Shown here one piece after another: positions 13,326-31,400 of a stretch of DNA of 64,000 nucleotides. The first letter of the stretch is position 1. Each line of letters begins with the position of its first letter. This stretch comes from Nematostella vectensis (taxonomy: Eukaryota > Cnidaria > Anthozoa > Actiniaria > Edwardsiidae), in NCBI RefSeq assembly GCF_932526225.1, contig NC_064037.1:2356001-2420000 (forward strand), written 5' to 3'. The notes below the pieces were generated by a model that saw only the letters and a list, made by a program, of their open reading frames with translations, had not been told where the DNA came from and ran no database searches. Made by a program: the position numbers and the translations under genes.

Positions 13326-13331
13326 TTTATT
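13326..13331 (-). terminator. Poly(A) signal of KAT8
   Basis: AATAAA on the minus strand about 51 bases after the KAT8 stop; a second AATAAA lies at 13265-13270. Confidence 0.5.
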
Positions 13332-13381
13332 TAAATAAATACAAATATAAAACCAACAAGAACTGTATTCTATACAACAGA

Positions 13382-17297
<3,916 letters not shown>

Positions 17298-17404
17298 GTT
17301 GGATTCGTAAATTGTCACGTGATGAGCACATGGGGTAAAAGATAAATTCGTCACCAGGCCATCACAGCACAGGCAACCCAGGACCTCAATACTTTTTTAG
17401 TGTG

Positions 17405-18325
17405 AATAGCCTACCTGTAGGCTTTGATAGTTTTTTTCCCGGCATGAAAACCCCGAAAACACGGAGTTCGCATAACCCGGCCGCCATCTTGGATAACGCG
17501 CTCCGCAGGGGGAGGGGGAGGAATAATTTGCGGGGCAGGGGGCTGCAGACGCTGATTATGCTCTTAGCAAAGTGGGCATACTGCTAGAACGGCAGCGTTT
17601 GTTCGATGTTTCTCTCGAGAGGCAATCTCAGAAACGGTAAAAAATGATGCTTTTACCGAACCCTGTCGGCAACACAGCCATCACATCTTTAGCTTCTAAC
17701 AAGGCTTTGCCTTTCGAATGAAGAATAATTAAAGATTTTTGGATCGCATCCTCGGTAATCGCCACGTTAAATCAGCACTATAGGGCGAACGTGATAAAGC
17801 TATGGAGTTGATGAGTGATCCGTATACTGACGAAGTGACAGAGCTGAAAAACGCAAGACTAGTTCCAGTACCGCGCGATTAACCAGCCTTTTTGTTTTGA
17901 AATGACGGCTTTTTACCGGCGAACTGTCACATTTTGGCGAATGCTAAGAACACTAGGTCAAACCTAAGGCTTTATTTTCTTTATGATTCCCTCATTATCA
18001 CACAAATCTGTCATCTTTTGTACAGTATGGTTTTAATGCTGTACAGTAAGTCAAAACAGCGACCGAAGTCAGCCTTTCGTACCTTTACTCGAACGATTCA
18101 ACACTGAGATTTTGTTTGTTTTCGCCAGAACACGCGCATGCGCATACGTTATTCAGCACTGTCGGACGAAGTTTGAAATCTATGAACGAAAAAGGCGAGA
18201 CATCCTCTGTAGGCGCGCGGAGCTCAGTATCCAAGATGGCGGCCGGGTTATGCGACCTCCGTGTTTTCGGGGTTTTCGTGTCGGAAAAAAACTATCAAAG
18301 CCTACAAGTAGGCTATAGCATGAAT
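17405..18325. mobile_element. MITE-like element with about 90-bp terminal inverted repeats
   Basis: The segment at about 17408-17505 recurs inverted at about 18220-18318. Shared blocks are TAGGCTTTGATAGTTTTTTT, GAAAACCCCGAAAACACGGA and CATAACCCGGCCGCCATCTT. The outermost bases also form a small palindrome (AGCCTAC..GTAGGCT). There is no transposase frame. The CAAGATGGCGGC block in each arm matches the YY1 consensus. It lies in the 2.2-kb gap between the divergent KAT8 and Gla-TSP1 genes. Confidence 0.7.
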
Positions 18326-19393
18326 AAAGTGCTCGCTGCTTGGTTCCCGCCCAAAACGTCAGAATGATGTCTTTTTTTTTTTTTTTTTTTGTTAAATGAA
18401 AAGTATTTTCAAGTCTACCGCCCGGCAACCCCGTCTCCTTGATAAAATTCGTGAGCTTCTAGATTTTCTAAACACAAATTTATTAAGCTATGTTAATAAA
18501 TATCACCAAGGATATTTTATTAGGTAGATTCCACAGGAAACAGCATCGGGCTTTATTGTCTTATTCTAATTAGCATTCAAAACGTATCTTTCAACAAAAC
18601 ACGATTAAAGCACGATATGCCGATAAGATATAAAACTGTAAAATATAGAAAGTAGGGGATCACTAGATGATATTGATATGTAATGCTCATAATAGTTAAC
18701 ATGAACCTGCATTTCAGGACAAAAAACCGTATATGATTTTCGTCATAAGCTACGCTCTTACATGCATATGTGTTTAAAATTGTTTTATTGTTTACAAAAA
18801 TATGTGTTTTACACACCAAGTCGATAAAATAGTTGTTTATTTTGTATTGACTGTCAGCTGTATACATGAACAAAAACAAATTCTTTGTAATGTTTTTTTC
18901 CTCGCACAACAACAGAATTTGTCAGTATGGCTTACTTATAAAAACCAGAAGCAAATAAAAAGCAAAGTTGGGCATTACATATTATTGGATTAATTTATTC
19001 GCGTAGGTGTGCTCTTTAAAGACATATATAAAGTACTCATAGCTTTAATTGCAGCATTAGGTTTAGGGATTTTTAAAAGTAATAAGGCCAACTTTACAAA
19101 ATAGCTTAAGATAACGGAAGAGGTACTTGTTACCAAGAGCCAATGACTGACTCCACAAGAAAAGCTGGATGAATAACGGATCACACGACATTGTGCGAGA
19201 TCGGTAGCGACAGTGTTTAACTCTTCCACACAGCCAACACATGAAAGATTTATTTGCCAAATTCATCACTAGTAAAGCTATTAAAATGCGGCTGAATAAA
19301 TGATACAAAATAATCAACAATAAACCCTGTCCAAGGGCGAGAAAATGAAATGACCACAGTACAAATACACACCCCGATTTCCGATTGTGCGGA
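18326..19393. other. Intergenic spacer upstream of the Gla-TSP1 gene
   Basis: AT-rich DNA with a T tract near 18371 and no supported exon. Open frames here lack splice sites and family features. The right end probably contains the promoter of the plus-strand gene at 19490. Confidence 0.5.
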
Positions 19394-19399
19394 TATAAG
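19394..19399 (+). promoter_or_regulatory. Possible TATA box of the Gla-TSP1 gene
   Basis: GGATATAAGCTC about 95 bases before the ATG at 19490; position and sequence fit a TATA box, with no transcript data. Confidence 0.35.
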
Positions 19400-19489
19400 C
19401 TCTTCCTTTCCGGGCGTATAAGTTAGGACGTCCTAAGGGCACGTGCACTCTCGGGCCGAGGCAAGAGGGATAGCAATACGTTTGTAAAC

Positions 19490-22400
19490 ATGAGGTCGCT
19501 ACTACAGATAGCCTTCGCGATCTTATTTTTATCATTACTATGTAAAGGTGAGTGTCGCATTTAACCATTGACAGGGAAAGTTTCAAAACGAATTGAGTCG
19601 ATATGAAAACGATAAAAAAAAATATTTTCTTTTAGCCTCGCCTCTCATTTTGTCATTAAACTGCGTAGGTAAAAATTAGCAAGGGAAGGATATATATTTT
19701 TTCATTTACAAAGATAAAGGCCCTCCTTTAGGATAACAAATAATAAGATTGGTTTTATGTAAAATAAAAAAGAGAGAGTATAGCTTCGGTAATTACTAAA
19801 GTATACCTATTTGGACATTTATTCAAAGACAGTCCGCATTATCATCTTAAATTTTAGCATAAAATTCCTATGCGAATTCTCAAAAAATGTTTTTCATAAC
19901 AAGGTGTCCCTACTAAGCGGGTGCCTTGTAGCGGGGTTCTGACTATCGGGGGTAAAAGGTGAATCCAGTAACATGACGATTGGCAAAAACAAAGTAACAT
20001 GACGATTGGCAAAAACAAAGGCTAGCTCAAGTGGGTATGATGGCGCTCTGGTCTCTGACTTCTGTTTCTGCTGAATTAACAATGACGTGTTCCTTTGTGA
20101 AAAAGGGGGTAAATACAATCAGTGACAATTGAGCAAATATAAAATTCTTCTTGTTGATACAGGCGTGCTAAGGACATGATGTGTGCTAACTAGCACGACC
20201 CTTTAATGGCTTTTTAACTACATAAAGTGCTTGGGAATGTCCAATTTTGAGAATAAAAAACGATGCTGTAGTCAATGTACTTATAGCTGTATCAGTTCAA
20301 GCTCATGAGTGTTTCTAACAGGAAACCTCCTTCGTAGGCTAAACGCAATGTTTAAATGAAAAATTTACTGAGAATACTTCTAAGACGTGCGTCTTTTGTT
20401 CTAATGTTCCAAGGGGCATCTTATTTTTTATTCAGTCAAAATCCTGGGTCCGCTCATACGATTAGTTTTAACTATCAGAGTAGGATTTTAAAAGAAATGG
20501 AACAAAATATTCGATTTTCTATTAAACATTCGATAATATACGTCGTAATTAAATCCGGTATTCTTGACGAAAATGTTCTCGGTCATTGCTCTACCTGTTG
20601 TTTTCATTCGAGGAATCATTCAATCATATCAAGAGATCTTTATCATATTCAATCATATTTTTACTAGTAACGAAGATTGTGAAAATACGATATTCCTCAT
20701 TGCTTTAATATAGCCAATTATTTTTGTGCTAATTAAATGTTATTTCCTGCCCGATAATAATACTGTTCATCGCCGTTTCTGCATACCGTGGCAATCATTA
20801 TCAGATAATTGGTTTCCCTAGAAACCTTTGTAGAGGGTGCCCAACAAACTTCTCGTCCTCCCTTTTCTAAGACACCCCTTGTGTGCTTACTCCATGTTTC
20901 CAAAGCCTAATAGTATTTTTTATTCATTGGTGTGTAGGTCTTCTTTACTGCGCTTTTTAATATTCTGGGAACTTTCGTCCTCCCTTTTCTAAGACAACCC
21001 TTGTGTGCTTACAGCATGTTTCCAAAGCCTAATATTATTTTATTTTATTTTATTGTTATGTAGGTCTTCTTTACTGCGCTTTTTTTAATATTCGACCACA
21101 GCTAAATCGCTATTTGTTTACCAGCTCTCATCTGGTGTTATTCGGCTGGTGCCGCTGCCGATCCCGTACACCCCGTCAATTTTTGCACCAAAGGATTCCC
21201 AACGCAAAACATTTCTAAAAGAGTGAATTCGACAAGCAGGCTACCTCTCTGAATACCTTAGAACCTCATTTGGATTTTTATTGTATTACCATATTTCATT
21301 GTATTACATTGATTCTGCTTTGTCCAACAGCGGCGTGGTTTGGTGAAGATAACAACAACGACAAGATAGAGCTGACCGCTGACGAGGCGAAAGACTTTAA
21401 CAAGCCGTTATCGCGGGCTCGGCGTGGCCTGCATCACGAGTGTTATAACGAGGGCTGCACGTGGGAGGAAGTCGAGGAGGTCCTGGGTAACGGGCAACAG
21501 GCCGTAAGTTCATTGGCTTTGAGCGTGTGACGTCACAATCATGTCTTCTCAAGGCTTCAAATTATAATTTCGTCCATATAACTTTTAAAGAAAGGCAGAC
21601 TGTTAAAGAATAAATAAAAGAAAAAAACAACGTTTAGGCTAATTAAGCAGGGAGCCTAATATGAAAGAAATATGAACAGAAGTATGTTGTCACCTCGACG
21701 CCAAAACCATCATGAAAATCTCTTTCGTAGGGGTGGTTCCTTTCTAGAATTACACACTCTCGGTAACTGTTTCATAAGCTTGATCTCGTATACGTTTTTT
21801 TTTCAGCGCGAATACTGGTATACCTACAGGTGCAACAAGTTCCGGCAAAACTGCAAAGGTAGCACAACAGTAAAATTTAATATCACAGTAGGCAGCGACT
21901 AACTGTAAACTGTAACTGACTACAGCGTGTCTGTGTTCTAGTCGTTATAACAGTGAGTGGCTTAGCTGATACGTTGGCATAAGAGAACACAACACAGAAA
22001 GCCCCATTCTCACACGTGACTGATTTGTATTGCAGTTATGTGTGCTTACAGAAAAGACTGCAGCTTTGGAGACTGGGGTCACTGGGCACCAGCAATAAAA
22101 ACCAACCAGCCTGGCTGTTACAGCCAGAAGCGTTTTCAGCCATACCGCCACATGACTCAGGTTACCTATCGCCGCGAGGGATGTCAAGGGCTACAGACCT
22201 CATGCCCCTCAAACCCAATGGAGCAAAGACTCATGTGTAAGCATTTGTATCACCCTTTAGTGTATTCGGGCTATCAGAAAAGTGGAATTGCTGGACTCGG
22301 GAATTTGGATGGTGGGGGCCCTTGAATGCCCCGTTCGGGCCCTCTCGCAGATGCTCATCACAGTAAGGATCTGCTCGAAACTTAATTTATTCTACAATAA

Positions 22401-25400
22401 AAACGTATCAATCTTATTTCTAAGTATCTAGTTATATAAGGAAAGCTCTATTTTTCATTAAGATATTGTGAGTTCGGTTTTTTCAAATGATGAAAACCGT
22501 ATTGTCACGCTAGTCTGCTCAAAGGACATCACGAGAAGAGAGACAGAAAGTGGGCAATACGGAGAATGGAAGGGGTAGAGTTGAATGAGAACCTGAGCTT
22601 AATAACGAACTGTATTCGAGTTGTATGACGAACCTTTACTCGATTCGTTACTCACTTCTTTTGTTTGTCTTCCTAGGCGTATGCAAACAGGCCGACTGCA
22701 AAGCAGGTGATTGGTCGGCTTGGAGTGGAAGCCCTCAACAAGGCGAATGTGTCACGCAATCTCGTGAAAAGCCTTTCATGGCCACATACTCGTATCCCCA
22801 GGTGGTCGGCTCGTGTGTGGGAATCGTTGAGAGATGTAACGCACCGACTGTGGACCTTCGACGCATGTGTAAGTATAAGTATATTGGCTTTCATTGCGCG
22901 TCAGTTTATTAGAAGCATTTAGTTTCTCCAGAATTCTGTAGATGCTCCGAGAGAAGTACAAGATTTCAGATGAGTTTCCAATCTGATAGATTAAACCCAG
23001 GGCCGTAGCGGGTCTCGTCAAATATCACAGCCAGGTCCCTTTGTAATTTCCTTACAGGCCCGCAGGGGGGTTCGGGGGGTTCGGACGACCCCCCCCCCCT
23101 TACCCGGCTTGAAGGTCCTCTCAGAGCGAACAAAAAATATACAACGTTTGGCTGGATTACCGTGCACATCAATATGTCTTTAAAATTAATATAAAAATCT
23201 TTTTTTCAATTAATTATCTTTATTATTATCGCTATATGTTAAAAAGCACCCTATTAATAGGGAGCTTTAAAATACATTTTAAATACAAGATTGAATTTTA
23301 TTTGAAATTGAAATTTATTTGAAGTATTGATTGCCTAATGTAATAAGGCGAGGGGAGGGGTATACCGAAAATTTGGTCCGCTGAAAAACGAACCACCCCG
23401 CCCAAAATTCTGGCTACTGGCCTGCCTTATAATTCTAGAAAAAAAATCCAGTCTCTCTCCTGAACGCTACGGCTCTAAAGTCAGAATTCATCATGCAACT
23501 AAATCATCGAGCTGAAATCTCTAAACTCTAGCTTCATAATTCCGATACTTGTTCACATATACAGTTATACAGCACTGACTTCTACTGGATCCATAATTAA
23601 AATGGAATGATCAGCAATTATCATTCTCGCTTGACAGGTAGTTGTAAGCGCGTCACCTGTACTCTTGACGACTGGAGCGGATGGCAAGGCACACCCAACG
23701 ACAACCAGTGCGCCACGCAGAGGAGGACTAGGACCTACTCAGCCAAGGTTTCCTACGAGGTCCGATCAGACTGCAGCGGTATACCATCGTCGTGTCCGGC
23801 GGAGAAGGCCGAAACGAGGGAACTATGTAAGCAAAGATATCAAATATCGAAACAAGGAAACTATGTAAGCAAAGATATCTCCTAAATATCGTTACAATGA
23901 AACTATATAAGCAGAGACATCAAATATCGAAACGAGAAAACTTGCGAGGAAATATATCTTTATAGCATTTTAAGTGGATTTTAAGTGGACCCTTCTAAGA
24001 CGCCATATAACTTATTTGCAGCCTGTGATGTTCTCAAACGGAAGGGTCTTGGTTTATTTTTTAAAATGGCATGGCGGCCTGCAAAGCGCAAAAAAAGTCT
24101 TCAAATATGATATATGTCCTAATAAGGGGTGGACCGGCTTGAAAAACGATGGACGCTTTTCAAAACAAGATTGATTGATTTGACCCGTTTTTTGCCCGCT
24201 CACCAGGCAGTTGCAGGTACGCGAAGTGCAGTCTGGGGGAATGGTCCGGGTGGGAGCCCAAGAGCCTTGACCAGGGCTCGTGTGGACAAAGTCAAACCAG
24301 GAGAAAGAGATACGCGCTCTCATGGGCCTACCAGAACCACGTGGGCTTATGCCTCACCCTGCCACAGAAATGCCCTGATGACGTCACGGAGTCAAGGCAA
24401 CAGTGTATGTAGTTCCCGTCATGCCAAGCGATCATGTTGAATTGCGGCGTCATTCTGTTTATCTTGAGAGATGCATGGTTCGTTTTTGAGCCATTGATTT
24501 CTACCCGATTGATGTAACGTCAATTACTTCCTTGTGATGTCAATGATTTCCTACCATGTGACGTCAATAATATCCTACTGGGAAAGATGTGACGTCATTG
24601 GTTTTGTTCCCCCAAAAAGTGACGTCATTGGTTTCGTAGGCACGTGCACGCACCTCTATAAGTTGCGAAGGCCTCTTTCACTGAATTGCTTATATGGCTG
24701 TATGAATGTAGGCATGCGTGTGTAGCCCTATAGTTATGAGGTCCTCACTCACTAGATGTTGCATGCAGGCATGTGTGCGTACCGCGATAGCTGCGATATG
24801 AACGACTGGACGTCCTGGAGTGAGGATGTGACGAGCGAAGGGTGTAAGGTGCAGGTCCGCATACGGACATATGTGAGCCCGCTCAAACACATGCAAAAAG
24901 CTCAGTGCGAAGGACTCAACCAGTGCATTAATGAACCGCAAGAGACGAGGACTTACTGTGAGTGACACTACCCCTTTAAATATTACAATACAAATATCAT
25001 CACAGCAGTCATGGTCACCATGGTCATCACCTCAATTAGTATCATACACATCCACAGCTACATTATTGATCATGACAACTATGATCATGACAACTATCGT
25101 CTTTAAAAGTGATGATGATGATAATGATGATAATAATATAATAATTTTGATAATGATGACGATTGCAATAAACGATGATGGTGATGATAATACCAATAAT
25201 AATGGTGATGACAAAAATAATCATTGTGAGGATGAAGATGATGACAATGAGAGGATGGATGATTAAAATCATCCATCCTCACCATTATTATCATTTTATC
25301 AAGAGGGAGAAAATCGTGTCCATGTTATGATAACAGGCAAATGCAAGACTGTACAGTGCAAGTTGGGGGAGTGGTCCGAATGGTCTGGGGCCGACATCAC

Positions 25401-28400
25401 GTCGGGTTCTTGCAATGAGCAGACGCGCACAAAGGCTTACACTTCAACAGAGGCGTTCACTGATAAACTGGATACGTGTAACGACGTACCAACGGCTTGC
25501 CCTGCGGACAAGAAGGAGTCACGGCGGATGTGTGAGTACGGGAACATGAAGGGGTCGCAGGCGAAAAACTAGCGAGTTTAAGTGCAAAAATAAGTTGAAA
25601 CGTAGTACAGCATAATCCTTCTTGCCTTGACATCCATTTTGGTATAAACATAACTTGCATTCATTTTATTTTCAGGCAAATGCAACTTAGTCACGTGTCA
25701 AGTAGGCGAGTGGGGCACATGGCAGGGAGATATCTCCGCTGACTCGTGTGGTACACAAACGCGCTCTAAGGCTGTCTCCAGCACGCATGCGCACAAATAC
25801 CAGGAGAACACGTGTGAGGGCTTGGCCACCACGTGCCCAGACACGCCCACCGAGAGCCGAAAGATGTGTAAGTTGCGCTTACTTGATAACTTAATACATG
25901 TGACACGATCCGTTAGTTAATTTAGGTAAATCCACCAGAATCTCGAGTCAGCAACTGACTCGATAGCTGACTAGCTTGAATTAGTCACTAACTCGATAAC
26001 TGGATAACTCGTATTACTAAGTGACCCTATAATTAGACTACTCGAATCATCAACTTATTTACATGGAACTCTAATTTCTCACTATAAAAGATATTGATAA
26101 AACCGGTTTGTCAGGTGCTAAGTTCTTTGACGAAGTCTACGAAGCTTACAAGAAGCCAAAGTCCAAACCAAAACCACGTGTCTAATATGGCCTCTCCTGG
26201 GGCAAATGCTCTCTGACACAGGGTTCCCATTACACAGGTAACTGCTCGTACCGCGAGGACTGTTCATTGCTGGAGTGGCAGGGGTGGCAAGGGGATATTC
26301 CAGAGAGCGGATGCGCCCGGCAGATCAGGCACCGGGAGTACAACAACTCCATCATCTACGTGCAGAGGGATACATGTGACGGGCTGACAAGCTGTCCCGT
26401 CATCAAGGACGAGACAAGGACCAAGTGTGAGTAGATAACAACAACAGCAACATTAACAAACACACCCAATAACGACAACAATAATAGCAACAGCAATAAT
26501 AGCAATAGTAACCACACTCAACAACAACCGAACTCAACAACAAGAACAGTCACACTCAACAACAAAAACAAAAACAACCACAACAGTCAACAACAACAAA
26601 CACACTCAACAACAACAAAAACACTCAACAAATAACAAAAACACTCATCAACATCAACAACAACAACCCCACTCAACAACAAAAACAACAACAACAGTCA
26701 ACAACAACAAACACACTCAACAACAACAAAAACACTCAACAAATAACAAAAACACTCATCAACATCAACAACAACAACCCCACTCAACAACAACAACCAT
26801 ACTCATCAATGCAAACAACAATATTATTTAGATAAGATTATTATATATATATTATAGTTTATTATTATAGATTATTTAACAAGACTTAGAACAAACCAAA
26901 CCACATAAGCAGAAAAACAAAAATAACGGTGATAATGGTAGTAGTACCCAAACTGGCAACAAAAATAACAAAGTGATAGCGATAGACATCAACAGAAGCG
27001 TCACCTGCATTCACAAAATAAGCAGCCATTATACCATCAGCAAAACAGATGGCCTCAAAAAGAAGAACATGATTGTCAATGAACGAAAATATCAGTAAAA
27101 TAAGACTTAACAACCAAATTCAACTCAATAGTGAGTCTCTAAAAGCAATTAACAACCAAACGTTATGCTGAATGTTCCAACAGGTAACTATGACAAGATC
27201 ATCTGTTCCAATAGGTAACTATAACAAGATCATCTGTTCCAATAGGTAACTATAACAAGATCATCTGTTCCAATAGGTAACTGTAACAAGATCATCTGTT
27301 CCAACAGGAACAAGATCATCTGTTCCAATAGGTAACTGTAACAAGATCATCTGTTCCAATAGGTAACTGTAACAAGATCATCTGTTCCAATAGGTAACTG
27401 TAACAAGATCATCTGTTCCAATAGGTAACTGTAACAAGATCATCTGTTCCAATAGGTAACTGTAACAAGATCATCTGTTCCAATAGCTAACTATAACAAG
27501 ATCATCTGTTCCAATAGGTAACTGTAACAAGATCATCTGTTCCAACAGGTAACTGTAACAAGATCATCTGTTCCAATAGGTAACTATAACAAGATCATCT
27601 GTTCCAATAGGTAACTATAACAAGATCATCTGTTCCAATAGGTAACTGTAACAAGATCATCTGTGAGTGGAGCAACTGGTTCCGCGAGAGTTTTGACCAA
27701 GAGACGAATTGTTGGACCGAGATGCGAGTCAAGAACGCATCATCAGGCTTTGAGAAAGTCGTCCAAATGGACAACTGTAACGCAATACCGTCCATGTGTG
27801 ACATGGGCCTAGTGGAGAGACAGAAGGACTGTAAGTACAAACGATCGTATACACATTTATTATAAAAAGAGAAATAGAGGAACTGTAAGGACAAATGCTC
27901 GTATAAACATTTTTACGACAAACTACTACGACAAATGTAAAGCCCCGTGCAAACTGCGCCAGCACCTGCCAGCATTTGCATTGCATTGACTATAGGACAT
28001 AGGAAATGTCAAAAGGACTAGAATCTTCCACATTCAAGCACATCGAAACTGGAGACTGGTAAATTTTGAAAACATCTAATAATATATGAAGATATGAAAA
28101 AAGTTATGTGCCGAAATGTCCCGGATGTACGCTCACGTCTAACAAACAGCTTTCCCGCCAGTTTGTCGCTGCGCTCACTCGTAAAATATTGTTTCCACCA
28201 CTCAAAAATAAACTTATGTCTTCGCGCAACCGTGTAATATCCTATTCATATTATATTAACATATTTATATATTATCTGCTACAGGCCAGTCTGGCGGAGG
28301 CGGTCACACAATCATTACTAGCCCCACCCCACTCCCAACAGTGGCAACTGTCGCCCCTACCACAGCATGTGAGTATCATTAGAAATGTATATCAGGTTTT

Positions 28401-31400
28401 TAATCTATCCCAACCTCACACTGAGGATTTCGCATATTTCCTCTTCCCGAACAACAATTTCTACTAACGGGAAGCAACTCAACAATGTTTGTGGACTTCT
28501 AATCCGCATTTTCGTATTTCGTAGTCGTTCCCGCCACGTTTGTACAAGTCGGCTGCTTCAACGATGATCAAGGTAGCAGTAAACGGAAAGGAGTTCGACC
28601 GCTTCCGCATCTCTTCAAGAATCTCCGTGATCAGATTACCGACTGGTTCAACTTTGATCACATCCTCCAGGGGTGTGCAAATGAGGCACGAAACCTCAGG
28701 TAGGCGTATACACTCAACACCCAGTCCCTTCTACAGGCAAGAAACCTCAGGGTAGGCGTACACACTCAACACTCAGTTCCTTCTACAGACAAGAAACCTC
28801 AGGGTAGGCGTATACACTCAACACCCAGTCCCTTCTACAGGCAAGAAACCTCAGGGTAGGCGTATACACATAACACTCAGTTCCTTCTACAGGTAAGAAA
28901 CCTCAGGGTAGGCGTATACACATAACACTCAGTTCCTTCTACAGGCAAGAAACCTCAGGGTAGGCGTATACACTCAACACTCAGTTCCTTCTACAGGCAA
29001 GAAACCTCAGGGTAGGCGTATACACATAACACTCAGTTCCTTCTACAGGCAAGAAACCTCAGGGTAGGCGTATACACATAACACTCAGTTCCTTCTACAG
29101 GCAAGAAACCTCAGGTAGGCGTAAACACTCAACACCCAGTCCCTTCTACAGGCCAGAAACGTCAGGGTAGGCGTACACACTCAACACTCAGTTCCTTCTA
29201 CAGGCAAGAAACCTCAGGTAGGCGTATACACTCAACACTCAGTTCCTTCTACAGGCCAGAAACGTCAGGGTAGGCGTATACACATAACACTCAGTTCCTT
29301 CTACAGACAAGAAACCTCAGGGTAGGCGTATACACATAACACTCAGTTCCTTCTACAGGCAAGAAACCTCAGGGTAGGCGTATACACTCAACACTCAGTT
29401 CCTTCTACAGGCAAGAAACCTCAGGTAGGCGTATACACTCAACACTCAGTTCCTTCTACAGGCCAGAAACGTCAGGGTAGGCGTATACACATAACACTCA
29501 GTTCCTTCTACAGACAAGAAACCTCAGGGTAGGCGTATACACATAACACTCAGTTCCTTCTACAGGCAAGAAACCTCAGGGTAGGCGTATACACTCAACA
29601 CTCAGTTCCTTCTACAGGCAAGAAACCTCAGGTAGGCGTAAACATTCAACACCCAGTCCCTTCTACAGACAAGAAACCTCAGGGTAGGCGTATACACTCA
29701 ACACCCAGTCCCTTCTACAGGCAAGAAACCTCAGGGTAGGCGTATACACATAACACTCAGTTCCTTCTACAGGTAAGAAACCTCAGGGTAGGCGTATACA
29801 CATAACACTCAGTTCCTTCTACAGGTAAGAAACCTCAGGGTAGGCGTAAACACTCAACACCCAGTCCCTTCTACAGGCAAGAAACCTCAGGAAGGCGTAT
29901 ACACATAACACTCAGTTCCTTCTACAGACAAGAAACCTCAGGGTAGGCGTATACACTCAACACTTAGTTCCTTCTACAGGCAAGAAACCTCAGGTCGGCG
30001 TAAACACTCAACACTCAGTTCCTTCTACAGGCAAAAAACCTCAGGTAGGCGTATACACATAACACTTAGTTCCTTCTACAGACAAAAAACCTCAGGTAGG
30101 CGTAAACACTCAACACTCAGTTCCTTCTACAGACAAGAAACCTCAGGTAGGCGTATACACTCAACAATCAGTTCCTTCTACAGACAAGAAACCTCAGGTA
30201 GGCGTATACACATAACACTCAGTTCCTTCTACAGACAAAAAACCTCAGGTAGGCGTAAACACTCAACAATCAGTTCCTTCTACAGGCAAGAAACCTCAGG
30301 TAGGCGTAAACACTCAACACCCAGTCCCTTCTACAGACAAGAAACCTCAGGGTAGGCGTATACACTCAACACCCAGTCCCTTCTACAGGCAAGAAACCTC
30401 AGGGTAGGCGTATACACATAACACTAAGTTCCTTCTACAGGCCAGAAACGTCAGGGTAGGCGTACACACTCAACACTCAGTTCCTTCTACAGGCAAGAAA
30501 CCTCAGGTAGGCGTATACACTCAACACTCAGTTCCTTCTACAGGCCAGAAACGTCAGGGTAGGCGTATACACATAACACTCAGTTCCTTCTACAGACAAG
30601 AAACCTCAGGGTAGGCGTATACACATAACACTCAGTTCCTTCTACAGGCAAGAAACCTCAGGGTAGGCGTATACACTCAACACTCAGTTCCTTCTACAGG
30701 CAAGAAACCTCAGGTAGGCGTATACACTCAACACTCAGTTCCTTCTACAGGCCAGAAACGTCAGGGTAGGCGTATACACATAACACTCAGTTCCTTCTAC
30801 AGACAAGAAACCTCAGGGTAGGCGTATACACATAACACTCAGTTCCTTCTACAGGCAAGAAACCTCAGGGTAGGCGTATACACTCAACACTCAGTTCCTT
30901 CTACAGGCAAGAAACCTCAGGTAGGCGTAAACACTCAACACCCAGTCCCTTCTACAGACAAGAAACCTCAGGGTAGGCGTATACACTCAACACCCAGTCC
31001 CTTCTACAGGCAAGAAACCTCAGGGTAGGCGTATACACATAACACTCAGTTCCTTCTACAGGTAAGCAACCTCAGGGTAGGCGTATACACATAACACTCA
31101 GTTCCTTCTACAGGTAAGAAACCTCAGGGTAGGCGTAAACACTCAACACCCAGTCCCTTCTACAGGCAAGAAACCTCAGGAAGGCGTATACACATAACAC
31201 TCAGTTCCTTCTACAGACAAGAAACCTCAGGGTAGGCGTATACACTCAACACTTAGTTCCTTCTACAGGCAAGAAACCTCAGGTCGGCGTAAACACTCAA
31301 CACTCAGTTCCTTCTACAGGCAAAAAACCTCAGGTAGGCGTATACACATAACACTTAGTTCCTTCTACAGACAAAAAACCTCAGGTAGGCGTAAACACTC

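Noticed and set aside
20356..20667. 103-codon plus-strand frame in intron 1 of the Gla-TSP1 gene
   Set aside because: AT-rich, no family features, no splice sites, inside an intron.
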